Assembly: GCA_009920765.1 (NCBI GenBank)
Contig: RFZJ01000001.1
Location: forward strand, 1-64,000
Direction of reading: 5' to 3'
From: Planctomycetota bacterium
Lineage (GTDB): Bacteria > Planctomycetota > Planctomycetia > Gemmatales > Gemmataceae
DNA: 64,000 nucleotides
This document shows positions 56,323 to 64,000 of this stretch, piece by piece. The notes below the pieces were generated by a model. It was not told the origin of the DNA, did no database searches, and worked only from the letters and a program-made list of their open reading frames with translations. The translations under genes and the position numbers were made by a program. Within the stretch, counting starts at the first letter, position 1; each line of letters opens with the position of its first letter.

Positions 56323-59301
56323 TTGACGCAAAAAATTCAAACGAAGGGAAAAGCATTGGTTAAGGACGTATCTATACGCGAGATGATTTTTGACGACCTA
56401 AAAGGCATCATCACAGGAAAAGTCCTGATCGACGCACTGTCGATAAAATTGTATTCCTGTGATGCCTCCCCTTTTGAAGTTACACCACTTGCGATTGTAA
56501 TTCCCAACAACCAAGAAGATGTAAGCGCCTTGATAAAATATGCTTTTGAAAAAAAAATTCCCCTGATCCCAAGAGGTGCAGGAACGGGAACCAGCGGTGC
56601 GGCGTTGGGAAATGGCATTGTCATCGATCTTTCCCAAAATTTTAAAAACATCATCACTCTTGAAGATGGAATTATCCACGCTGAATGCGGTGTAACGATC
56701 AAACAACTTTCCGATTTTATTGATTCCACTCAATTTAGAATACCTTCCAAGCCTTGGAATGAAGAACGCTCTCTAGGCGGTTGGTTATCCTCGGATGCCA
56801 CCGGGCCTTTTCTTCTTGCTGACCGTCATCCGAGGCATTATGTCGTTGGTTTAAAAGTTGTATTAGATGACGGCTCGGTTAGCTGGTTTGAATCACCACC
56901 CCAGAGAAGCGAACCTGCAAAGGAAAAGGTTTCACGGGCAGAGATCCTGCAGGAGCGCTTTTCGTTTTTTCTAGAAGAAAAAAAAGAAGAACTCCTCTCA
57001 ACCTTTTCAACTTTGCCCTTCCCCCATGGAAACTACAATTTATGCGAAATAATCAAATCCAAGAATAAAGATTTACATCAAGTTTTTTTGGGAGCAGAAG
57101 GGACTTTAGGCATTATACTTGCAGCGAAAATCAGGTTGATCGAAAAACACCAAAACCCACAATGGGGGCTTTATTGTTTTACCACCCTGCAGGAATGTCT
57201 GGAGGCATCCCATTACGCTTTGCAGCATTCACCCGACCTTTGCGATATTCTTGAACATCGTTTTTTTAGCCTGGCCAAGGCAGGCGACAACCTTTGCGCA
57301 GAATGGATCCATCCAGACACCAACGCTGTTTTACTTTTGTGCTTTTCAGGGGTCAACCAAAACACCTCCTTGGTGGCCTTTGAAAAGTCAATTTCAGCCA
57401 CAGGCATTACTCCTATCCGATCTTATCAATGCCTAGATGGACAATCACCAAGTCCGTGGAGGCTAAGAGATGTTGCGTTGAAATCACTGGCCCGAGTCAA
57501 GGGACCAGAGACATTTCTACAATTTATTGATGATTTGGTTGTGCCCAGAGAAAATCTAGGACTTTTCCTTGAGCAACTCACCACCGTACTAAAAGAGCAC
57601 GAATCGACCGCAATTTACGCCATTTGCCCCGGTACCGGCCAGGTACAACTGCGAATTCTAGGCACCCCTCAAAAAAGCAAGGAAAGTGCGAGACTTTGGT
57701 CATTGGCTGATAAAGTTTACGGGTTGGTGCAAGATTTTGACGGTGCTTTATCTTGTCAAGAGGCACTAGGTTTATCGCGTTTACCTTGGCAGACAAAAAT
57801 GTCTGCAGGAGTATTACCTTCCCTTCTAAAAATAAAAGAATTGTTCGACCCTTATTCCCAGTTCAACCCTGGTAAGGTTGTGGGCACATCTTCAGAAATC
57901 CCAATATGGCCTTTTCGCAATCTGGGTGACCTTGAAAATCAACCAGATCAAAACAAAGATACTGCAACCACCATACAGCCCATTCTAAAATGGAAAGATA
58001 ACTCCCCCTTACTTGAGTCTTCGCATTGCAATGGTTGTGGGCTATGTAGAACTCAAAGTAGTGCAAAAAGAATGTGCCCCACGAACCGGGTTATCAAAAA
58101 CGAACATGCCACACCCAGAGCCAAGGCAAATCTTGCTAGAATGCTTTTGGGATCACCAAAAGACCAACAGTTGTTTAGCTCCGAAGAAATGCGGGATGTT
58201 TCTGATTTATGCATCAACTGCAGAATGTGCGCAATTGAATGCCCTTCACATGTTGATATTCCAGGCTTAATGTTGGAGGCTAAGGTTGCCAATGTTGAAA
58301 TGCATTCCATTGAGAGATCTGATTGGGTTCTATCTCGCACCGAAATTTTTTCATCTTTGGGCAGCATGCTTGCACCTCTGTCAAACTTGATGTTGGGAAA
58401 TATCTTTTCAAGATGGGTGATCGAAAAACTGTTTGGAATTTCGCGATCAAGAAAACTTCCGCCTTTTGCCCGAACTAATTTCATTAAAAGGGCCAAGAAA
58501 AAAGGCTGGACCAAGAAACCCTCTCCTGCAAAACCGAAAGTCGCTTATTTTGTTGATATCTTTGCTAATTACCATGATCCTTCCGTTGGCGAAGCCATTG
58601 TGGCAATCCTTCATCATAACGGAATCGAAGTTCATGTTCCTGAAGGCCAGGTTGGATGTGGAATGGCTCCTCTGGCCCAGGGAGATGTCGATTATGCAAG
58701 GGCAACTTTAAGGCAGAATGTTCGAATTTTTGCCGATTTAGCTCGTGAAGGCTACCCCATAATTTGTTCAGAACCAACTGCTGCTCTTTTTTTCAAACAG
58801 GATGCTGGGCGACTTTTAGAAGATCCTGACATCGATCTGGTTGCAAGCAAGGTCGAAGAATTTACCAGCTTTCTTTGGAACCTTCATGAACAGGGATTAC
58901 TTAAAACCGATTTCTCCCCTATCAATTTAAAAGTTGGGCAACACATTCCATGCCATCTCAAGGCTTTGGGCCAACCTCTTGTTACCGCCCAACTTCTTGG
59001 ATTAATTCCCCAACTTCATCTTGAAGCCTTAACCGATTCTTGTTCAGGAATGGCTGGAACTTACGGGCTTAAGACTGCCAATTTAAGCCTTTCCAAGGCT
59101 ATTGGCCAGCCTATGCTTAACCATCTTGAACATTCAAATTTGGTCTTGGGAACAACCGAGTGCAGTGCCTGTAGAATTCAAATGGAAGATGTTGGAACCA
59201 AACAAACCTTGCACCCTGCACAATTACTGGCACTTTCCTACGGTTTAATGCCCGGCTTGTCGAAAATGGTAACCAAACAGGGGGGAAGGAATTTCCAATG
59301 A
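56323..59301 (+). CDS. FAD-linked oxidase fused to Fe-S/CCG-domain subunit (glycolate oxidase/D-lactate dehydrogenase-like)
   Basis: A protein of up to 992 residues joining a GlcD-like flavin half and a GlcF-like iron-sulfur half. FAD-binding motifs are IPRGAGTGTSGAALGNGIVI and the FLGAEGTLGIIL segment. The flavin domain ends near LFDPYSQFNPGKV. Two [4Fe-4S] sites follow, CNGCGLCRTQ...CP and CINCRMCAIECP, then CCG-type segments (GCGMAPLAQGD, PCHLKALGQP, CSGMAGTYGLK). It oxidises a 2-hydroxyacid with electrons to the membrane pool; substrate unknown. The start is uncertain: TTG 56323 is used here, ATG 56383 also possible. moaD overlaps its stop by 4 bases. Confidence 0.9.
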   Translation: MTQKIQTKGKALVKDVSIREMIFDDLKGIITGKVLIDALSIKLYSCDASPFEVTPLAIVIPNNQEDVSALIKYAFEKKIPLIPRGAGTGTSGAALGNGIVIDLSQNFKNIITLEDGIIHAECGVTIKQLSDFIDSTQFRIPSKPWNEERSLGGWLSSDATGPFLLADRHPRHYVVGLKVVLDDGSVSWFESPPQRSEPAKEKVSRAEILQERFSFFLEEKKEELLSTFSTLPFPHGNYNLCEIIKSKNKDLHQVFLGAEGTLGIILAAKIRLIEKHQNPQWGLYCFTTLQECLEASHYALQHSPDLCDILEHRFFSLAKAGDNLCAEWIHPDTNAVLLLCFSGVNQNTSLVAFEKSISATGITPIRSYQCLDGQSPSPWRLRDVALKSLARVKGPETFLQFIDDLVVPRENLGLFLEQLTTVLKEHESTAIYAICPGTGQVQLRILGTPQKSKESARLWSLADKVYGLVQDFDGALSCQEALGLSRLPWQTKMSAGVLPSLLKIKELFDPYSQFNPGKVVGTSSEIPIWPFRNLGDLENQPDQNKDTATTIQPILKWKDNSPLLESSHCNGCGLCRTQSSAKRMCPTNRVIKNEHATPRAKANLARMLLGSPKDQQLFSSEEMRDVSDLCINCRMCAIECPSHVDIPGLMLEAKVANVEMHSIERSDWVLSRTEIFSSLGSMLAPLSNLMLGNIFSRWVIEKLFGISRSRKLPPFARTNFIKRAKKKGWTKKPSPAKPKVAYFVDIFANYHDPSVGEAIVAILHHNGIEVHVPEGQVGCGMAPLAQGDVDYARATLRQNVRIFADLAREGYPIICSEPTAALFFKQDAGRLLEDPDIDLVASKVEEFTSFLWNLHEQGLLKTDFSPINLKVGQHIPCHLKALGQPLVTAQLLGLIPQLHLEALTDSCSGMAGTYGLKTANLSLSKAIGQPMLNHLEHSNLVLGTTECSACRIQMEDVGTKQTLHPAQLLALSYGLMPGLSKMVTKQGGRNFQ

Positions 59302-59546
59302 TTAAAATTTCTGTTGTTTTCTTTGCGGGTGCGCGAGATATAGTAGGCCGCAATCGCCTGGAAATAGAAATCCCCCCACAGACCAACATCGCAGAACTGC
59401 GCGAGATATTAATTGTGAAATTTCCGCGGCTTGAAGATCTGGCACGAAGGGCCGCATTTGCTGTAAACGAAATCTTTGTGCTTACCGATACTCTACTTGT
59501 TGAAAACGATGAAGTAGCATTTTTACCAGCGGTTAGTGGTGGATAG
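59298..59546 (+). CDS. moaD: Molybdopterin synthase sulfur carrier subunit
   Basis: An 82-residue beta-grasp protein ending in VSGG, the double glycine that is adenylated and thiocarboxylated. FFAGARDIVGRNRLEI and LVENDEVAFLPAVSGG fit MoaD. Its ATG overlaps the FAD/Fe-S gene stop by 4 bases (ATGA), and moaE follows 12 bases later. It donates sulfur to precursor Z on MoaE. Confidence 0.95.
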   Translation: MIKISVVFFAGARDIVGRNRLEIEIPPQTNIAELREILIVKFPRLEDLARRAAFAVNEIFVLTDTLLVENDEVAFLPAVSGG

Positions 59547-59558
59547 GGTTTAATAATC

Positions 59559-59975
59559 ATGCGAATCAAATTAACTAATGAGCCAATAGTGCACCACGAC
59601 ATGGTTGAAAATTGTCGATGCAAGTCGGCTGGAGCAATCGTACTTTTTCTAGGCACTGTTAGAGAAATCACAGGAAATGAACAGACTTTGTCTCTGGAAT
59701 ATGAAGCTTTTGCACCACTTGCTGAAAAAACGTTAATTGAAATAGCTGAGCAGGCTAAATCCAAGTGGGGCATTCAAAAACTCGAAATTATTCACCGATT
59801 GGGAATTCTGCAACCAGGTGAAACAAGTATTGCGGTTTGTGTTAGTACCCCCCATCGTGCAGATGCTTTTGCAGCGTGTCAGCAAATTATGGATAAGATA
59901 AAGGAAGTGGTGCCAATTTGGAAAAAGGAAACCAGCCCCAAAGGTGTATCCAACTGGATTCACCCTAAAATTTAA
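59559..59975 (+). CDS. moaE: Molybdopterin synthase catalytic subunit
   Basis: A 138-residue MoaE, the normal length. Motifs are CGAIVLFLGTVRE-like (here SAGAIVLFLGTVREITG), LSLEYEAFAPLAEKTL, CVSTPHRADAFAACQ, and the catalytic lysine region VPIWKKETSPKG with NWIHP. It converts precursor Z to molybdopterin with MoaD. It lies 12 bases after moaD and 29 before moaA in the same operon. Confidence 0.97.
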   Translation: MRIKLTNEPIVHHDMVENCRCKSAGAIVLFLGTVREITGNEQTLSLEYEAFAPLAEKTLIEIAEQAKSKWGIQKLEIIHRLGILQPGETSIAVCVSTPHRADAFAACQQIMDKIKEVVPIWKKETSPKGVSNWIHPKI

Positions 59976-60004
59976 CCCGCACAATCCATGAACTTTGGAA
60001 AATA

Positions 60005-61054
60005 ATGAAGCCGTTACCAATACAAGAATCTCTCGTAAAAAACGATCCTGCTAAAGTTGAAACTAGCTCGGGAAATCTAGTAGACACTTTTGGACGGGTC
60101 CACAACAATCTTCGTATCAGTGTTACAGACCGCTGTAATTTACGATGCGTTTATTGCATGCCTGAAGATGTTCAGTTTCTTAATAGCAAGGAACTGCTAT
60201 CCTTTGAAGAAATCAGCGCTTTTGTAAAAATCGCAGTTACAAAGGGCATCAACAAGGTCAGATTAACAGGCGGAGAACCTCTCTTACGCAGAGATCTTTC
60301 GACTCTGGTGGGTTTTCTATCGCAAATCAAAGAAATTAAGGACCTAAGCCTTACCACTAACGGAATGTTGCTAAAGAGCCAGGCTGTAGCTTTAAAACAG
60401 GCGGGTTTAAACCGTATCACCATTAGCCTTGACACCTTGGTTCCAGAGCGTTTCTTGGATTTATGCAAAAGGGATGGGCTGTCGCAAACACTTGAAGGCA
60501 TCGAGGCCGGCATAATGGCCGGATTTCAAAGCATTAAATTAAATACCGTAAGCATCAAGGGCACTAATGACGACGAAGTAGTAAGTCTGGCAAAATTTGC
60601 CCGCGAGAAACAAATAGAAATCCGATTCATTGAATATATGCCTATTGGGGCCAACCCTTGGGAAAAGGCCAAAGTTATGCTGGCCCACGAAATCCTAGAT
60701 AAAATCGATAAAGAGGTGGGCGCATTGGTGCCGGCCACCAATTATGACCCAAATGCGCCTGCAATGGAGTTTGATTATGCAGATGGCAAAGGAAAAGTTG
60801 GAATTATAGCCTCAGTATCCAAACCCTTCTGCCAAAGTTGCAATCGGATTCGAATAACTGCTGAAGGAAAGTTGCGTAACTGCCTGTTTGCCCTTGAAGA
60901 AATAGACTTAAAGCCATTTCTAAGGCCAGAAATTAACGAACATGAAATTTCAAGGTTGTTAGAAACCAATGTTGTTTCTAAATGGGCAGGCCACCAGTTT
61001 AATTCAAAAGAATTTATAAAACCTCTAAGAACCATGCATGCAATCGGAGGCTAA
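60005..61054 (+). CDS. moaA: GTP 3',8-cyclase (molybdenum cofactor biosynthesis protein A)
   Basis: A 349-residue radical-SAM enzyme that starts molybdenum cofactor synthesis from GTP. The N-terminal cluster is CNLRCVYCMP (CxxxCxxC), followed by RLTGGEPLLRRDL. The second, C-terminal cluster is FCQSCNRIRITAEGKLRNC. The protein ends in IGG, the double glycine needed for activity. An N-terminal extension of about 20 residues precedes the core. No moaC, moeA or mog gene is in the operon, so those are elsewhere. Confidence 0.97.
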   Translation: MKPLPIQESLVKNDPAKVETSSGNLVDTFGRVHNNLRISVTDRCNLRCVYCMPEDVQFLNSKELLSFEEISAFVKIAVTKGINKVRLTGGEPLLRRDLSTLVGFLSQIKEIKDLSLTTNGMLLKSQAVALKQAGLNRITISLDTLVPERFLDLCKRDGLSQTLEGIEAGIMAGFQSIKLNTVSIKGTNDDEVVSLAKFAREKQIEIRFIEYMPIGANPWEKAKVMLAHEILDKIDKEVGALVPATNYDPNAPAMEFDYADGKGKVGIIASVSKPFCQSCNRIRITAEGKLRNCLFALEEIDLKPFLRPEINEHEISRLLETNVVSKWAGHQFNSKEFIKPLRTMHAIGG

Positions 61055-61056
61055 AT

Positions 61057-61620
61057 CTAACGCCTCTGCCAAGATGATTCAGCAAGAGTTTTGTCCCATG
61101 TTGTTTCCATGTAAGACTTTACTTCTGCCAAGGGTTCTACTTCCTTAACTTGGTCAGGTTCAACTCTGAAGTCGGCTTCGGAAGGTGTCGCAGCAAGGTC
61201 AAACCATTGGATTTCGTTTTCCGCCATACTGCCCAATCCCAACCACTCCACAACTTCAATTTCATCGCGCCCAACCACGGTAACAACCGAGGTGGGAGTA
61301 CCGTCAAAAAAATGAACCCTGCCGGAATTATCCTGCTTATGAAGATAAAAGCGACGAACCCTATGACCAGGAATTCGGGTAAGAGGATCGTCCTTGCCTT
61401 TAAGAGGGAAGAACTTCATATCAATCATTTTTTCATTGCAACCTTGCAAGTACTTACCCAAACCAAGCAAACGCTGGCCATGCTTACAAAGTGCATCAAT
61501 TGCCAATTCAGCAGGAGTTCCATCCGGCCATAAAATTTTATAACCTTCGAACGGAATCTTCTCTTCCAAACGGTCTTTGGAAGGGTCTCTGCGAAACATT
61601 AGGGTAAGCGTTCTCGCCAT
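61057..61620 (-). CDS. Hypothetical protein
   Basis: A 187-residue protein; ATG 61620 is preferred because GAGAG lies at good spacing before it, while a first ATG two codons earlier has none. I do not recognise a family. The sequence is globular and mixed alpha/beta (GYKILWPDGTPAELAIDALC, RVRRFYLHKQDNSGRVHFFDG, VTVVGRDEIEVVEWLGLG), without signal or membrane segments. It converges with moaA with 2 bases between, and is separated from ruvB by 220 AT-rich bases. It reads as coding; role unknown. Confidence 0.75.
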   Translation of the reverse strand: MARTLTLMFRRDPSKDRLEEKIPFEGYKILWPDGTPAELAIDALCKHGQRLLGLGKYLQGCNEKMIDMKFFPLKGKDDPLTRIPGHRVRRFYLHKQDNSGRVHFFDGTPTSVVTVVGRDEIEVVEWLGLGSMAENEIQWFDLAATPSEADFRVEPDQVKEVEPLAEVKSYMETTWDKTLAESSWQRR

Positions 61621-61840
61621 CCACATCTCTCAACTTAGACATAAAGGATCAGTTTAAAACCGTCTCTAAACTGAATCTTGATTGCTAAAGCTTAACAAAA
61701 AAAATAAATGCATGTAAACAAATAATCTTTACATTAAATCAAATAGCACAACAAGATACGCAAATTTTATGGTGTATAAAACAAATGACTAGTAAAATCC
61801 CTTTTAAATACCAGAAGTTTTGGTCATTTGTACACTACAG

Positions 61841-62887
61841 CTAGAATAGGGTAGGTTGAGAAGAATCGCCATCCTCTTGAATTTCTTTCACCGGGGCTTC
61901 TTTTCCTAGAAGGTTATATGACTTGCTTGTAGCAATACGACCTCGGGGAGTTCTAATCGTGAATTGCTCTCTAAGCAGATATGGTTCGATTTCATCGCTA
62001 AGGGTATCGACCGGAAGATTCATGGTAGCGCTCAAGGCTTCGATACCTACAGGGCCCCCTGCAAAAACACCAATTAGGGTTTCCAAGTACCTGCGATCTT
62101 GTCTATCTAGCCCCGCTCGGTCAACTTCTGCCATTGTCAAGGCGGTCTTGGCGATCGCTAAATCAATACTTCCGTTTCCTTCGCTTGCAGCAAAATGCCT
62201 GGTCCACCACAATCTAGCATTAGCAATTCTTGGGGTACCACGACTGCGAATAGCGATTTCTTGGGCCGCATCTACAGACATAGGGGTGTTTAACTTCTTG
62301 GCATTGATCATTAAAATTTCCGCAAGTTCTTCCGGAGAGTAAAACTCTAGATGCTCGTGCATTTTAAAGCGATCCCTCAAAGGGCTTGAAAGCATCCCAC
62401 TACGCGTGGTTGCACCGATTAAAGTAAAACGCTTCAATTTCAGGCTGATCGTTCTGGCATTCATCCCCTCGCCCAAAACAATATCCACCCTAAAATCTTC
62501 CATTGCAGGATAAATAAACTCTTCAACCGTTTTGGGAAGACGATGAATTTCATCAATAAAAAGAATCGATCCCTCTTCCAAATTTGTTAAGAAAGGAAGA
62601 AGATCTGCAGGTTTCGTTAAAGCAGGCCCAGAGGTCATCTGTAAAGCGGTGCCCATTTCGTTTGGCAGAACAGTTGCAAAGGTGGTCTTTCCCAAACCCG
62701 GTGGCCCATCAAAAAGCATGTGGGAAAGTGGTTCCTTCAACTTCTTACATGCATTCAAAACTATTTGTAATCTCTTTACCACAGCCTTTTGACCGATCAC
62801 CTCTCTTAACCAACGGGGGCGCAAAGCCGAGTCATGTTCTTTCGGGTCATTAGAAGCATCAGGTTGAAGAATTGGTTGACGAGCCAT
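61841..62887 (-). CDS. ruvB: Holliday junction branch migration DNA helicase RuvB
   Basis: A 348-residue AAA+ motor. Walker A GPPGLGKTT, Walker B LFIDEIHRLP and the sensor/arginine-finger region IGATTRSGMLSSPLRDRF are all present, with the C-terminal winged helix (EPYLLREQFTIRTPRGR). The ATG at 62887 is used; a TTG five codons upstream is less likely. It follows ruvA by 22 bases. With RuvA it drives branch migration of Holliday junctions. Confidence 0.97.
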   Translation of the reverse strand: MARQPILQPDASNDPKEHDSALRPRWLREVIGQKAVVKRLQIVLNACKKLKEPLSHMLFDGPPGLGKTTFATVLPNEMGTALQMTSGPALTKPADLLPFLTNLEEGSILFIDEIHRLPKTVEEFIYPAMEDFRVDIVLGEGMNARTISLKLKRFTLIGATTRSGMLSSPLRDRFKMHEHLEFYSPEELAEILMINAKKLNTPMSVDAAQEIAIRSRGTPRIANARLWWTRHFAASEGNGSIDLAIAKTALTMAEVDRAGLDRQDRRYLETLIGVFAGGPVGIEALSATMNLPVDTLSDEIEPYLLREQFTIRTPRGRIATSKSYNLLGKEAPVKEIQEDGDSSQPTLF

Positions 62888-62909
62888 GGTGTAATCTTTC
62901 AATTCTTAA

Positions 62910-63539
62910 TCAGGAACCTTTGAACACAGCGTTGATTGCCTCTTCTACAGAGACAGGAACCTTGCCCGATGCAATTAATTTATCGATTCGTAGTCTGGCT
63001 TCGGAAGGGCCCAGACCAAGGGCCATCAAAGCGTTAAATACATCTGCAAAAATCTTATCATTGCCCATATCAGGGCCATCAGATACAGCTTTCAACCCAG
63101 AATGGGTCAAAGCAAAGGTAGCAACTTTTTTCCTTAGCCCAGCGACAATTTTTTCCGCCATCGCAGGCCCTATTCCCGGCAAGGTCGTCAACCATTTGGT
63201 ATCAGAACGCTGGATGGCATCCGCAATCTGATTGACAGGCATGGCAATAACCCGGATGGCTTTCCGGACTCCAATGCCATCCACCGTGCAAATGAGTTCA
63301 AAAAAGCTCATGTCAGATTCATGAAGAAAACCCAGTAATCTTGGGATCATTCGACCTTGCTGAACGGGATTACCCTCAAAAAAGTGAAGAGTATAAAGAG
63401 ATATTTCCTGACCTATGCGATCTTGAATCTGCCTGCGAACCAATTCAGTCACCAAAACTTGATATTCAAAGGCCCCCACCTGAATTCGGGCATCATCTTC
63501 CTCTACCTTATTCAAGATGCCGGTGATCTTGGTAATCAT
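62910..63539 (-). CDS. ruvA: Holliday junction branch migration protein RuvA
   Basis: A 209-residue RuvA. The N-terminal OB fold begins MITKITGILNKVEEDDARI, with TLHFFEGNPVQQGRMIPRLLGFL. The helix-hairpin-helix region includes ICTVDGIGVRKAIRV and LTTLPGIGPAMAEKIV. The C-terminal domain III (FNALMALGLGPSEARLRIDK) contacts RuvB. Its start overlaps the ruvC stop by 4 bases (ATGA), giving a tight ruvC-ruvA-ruvB operon. Confidence 0.96.
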   Translation of the reverse strand: MITKITGILNKVEEDDARIQVGAFEYQVLVTELVRRQIQDRIGQEISLYTLHFFEGNPVQQGRMIPRLLGFLHESDMSFFELICTVDGIGVRKAIRVIAMPVNQIADAIQRSDTKWLTTLPGIGPAMAEKIVAGLRKKVATFALTHSGLKAVSDGPDMGNDKIFADVFNALMALGLGPSEARLRIDKLIASGKVPVSVEEAINAVFKGS

Positions 63540-64000
63540 AAAAGCTCCGGCTTTTCTAAAGATATTGCATGTATGTGGGTAAGGCCGATAGCCATGGCAT
63601 CTGCAACATCTGGTGGCTCAGGCAAAGCAGCAAGCCCTAATTCACGTTGAATGGCCCATTGCACTTGTAACTTCCCTGCCCTGCCACTGCCTGTCAATGA
63701 TTTTTTAACAAGGGTAGGATTATAACTAGTGACAGACATTTTATATTGTGCCGCAGCAAGCAGGATCACCCCCCTGGCATGGGCCATTAAAATAGAGGTG
63801 CGGGGATGTTTATAATGAGAAAACAATTGTTCAACTGCCATGGACTGTGGCTTAAATTGCTCAATGATTTCCATCAAGCTTTCATATAGGGAGGCAATAC
63901 GAACATGGAGCAATTTGCTACCCGAATCTTTGGTGGAGATGATACCAGCTTCAAGCAGCTTGGCACCTTGGGCGCTTTTCTCCAGTACCGAGTAACCAGT
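63536..64000 (-). CDS. ruvC: Crossover junction endodeoxyribonuclease RuvC, 5' end beyond the window
   Basis: The last 154 residues of RuvC, running off the right edge. It resolves Holliday junctions cut symmetrically in the RuvABC complex. Visible here are a TGYSVLE N-terminal strand, the catalytic Glu in MAVEQLF, and the last two acidic residues in PPDVADAMAIGLTH. The first Asp of the catalytic set would be among the missing N-terminal residues. It overlaps ruvA by 4 bases. Confidence 0.96.
   Translation of the reverse strand, partial: TGYSVLEKSAQGAKLLEAGIISTKDSGSKLLHVRIASLYESLMEIIEQFKPQSMAVEQLFSHYKHPRTSILMAHARGVILLAAAQYKMSVTSYNPTLVKKSLTGSGRAGKLQVQWAIQRELGLAALPEPPDVADAMAIGLTHIHAISLEKPELL

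Noticed and set aside
1-64000. tRNA, rRNA, CRISPR or insertion-sequence content
   Set aside because: I looked through the intergenic stretches and found no cloverleaf-like sequence, spaced repeat array, transposase gene or terminal inverted repeats. A tRNAscan or CRISPR search would confirm.

Overview
The window reads as a chromosomal segment of a planctomycete (phylum Planctomycetota). The strongest markers are two DUF1549/DUF1553 + DUF1501 gene pairs, one with an N-terminal CxxCH cytochrome domain, and a third DUF1501 gene standing alone. Twin-arginine-exported TIM-barrel and oxidoreductase proteins, a FlgI-like lipoprotein and many conserved secreted proteins of unknown role point the same way. 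Base composition is moderate and AT-leaning by eye (not counted). Gene density is high. I see no rRNA, tRNA, CRISPR array, insertion sequence or phage gene. I cannot place the organism below phylum.

Layout. 0-5.1 kb: minus-strand operon of cytochrome/DUF1549/DUF1553 protein, DUF1501 protein and acetamidase/formamidase, plus a small unknown gene. 5.2-6.9 kb: a secreted thioredoxin-like gene interrupted by one in-frame TGA, divergent from a glutamine-amidotransferase-like gene that has lost its nucleophile. 7.1-9.9 kb: second DUF1549/DUF1553 + DUF1501 pair. 10-18 kb: membrane protein, molybdopterin oxidoreductase, TIM-barrel epimerase-like protein, chalcone-isomerase-like secreted protein and a long Hsp70-like protein. 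18-26.3 kb: purC, a FadB-like protein with a dead dehydrogenase half, a RidA protein, a phosphomannose-isomerase-like protein, a beta-lactamase-fold hydrolase, and a sugar epimerase + Gfo/Idh/MocA dehydrogenase. 26.3-35.2 kb: lone DUF1501, DUF188, Tat-exported TIM barrel, FlgI-like lipoprotein, smc. 35.3-39.8 kb: lysine-less aminotransferase-like protein, cupin, secretin-N-domain-like protein, folC. 39.8-46.9 kb: a two-gene winged-helix-like/P-loop ATPase cassette and an operon of periplasmic-binding-like protein, histidine kinase and LOG protein. 47-56 kb: zwf, DedA, cupin, membrane protein, pseudokinase, ilvN with a coupled small gene, RNase HII-like protein, HIT protein, degenerate sulfatase-like protein. 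56.3-61 kb: FAD/Fe-S oxidoreductase with moaD, moaE and moaA. 61-64 kb: unknown gene and ruvC-ruvA-ruvB.

The most notable observation is the thioredoxin-like gene at 5243-5821. Its reading frame is intact on both sides of a single TGA that occupies the second cysteine position of a CxxC site, giving Cys-Leu-Val-UGA. Its only good ribosome binding site lies at the upstream start, before the signal peptide. The mRNA just after the TGA can fold into a hairpin meeting the main geometric rules of a bacterial SECIS element. This makes it a candidate selenoprotein of CxxU type. TGA is used as a normal stop elsewhere in the window (for example 6884-6886, 21123-21125, 35227-35229).

A second theme is how many genes here keep a familiar fold but lack catalytic residues: glutamine amidotransferase, aminotransferase, hydroxyacyl-CoA dehydrogenase half, Ser/Thr kinase and sulfatase.

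The genes fall into several physiological groups: secreted planctomycete oxidoreductase-like systems, sugar or polyol metabolism (epimerases, dehydrogenase, zwf), molybdenum cofactor synthesis with a possible user at 11.4 kb, and DNA maintenance (smc, ruvABC, RNase HII-like).
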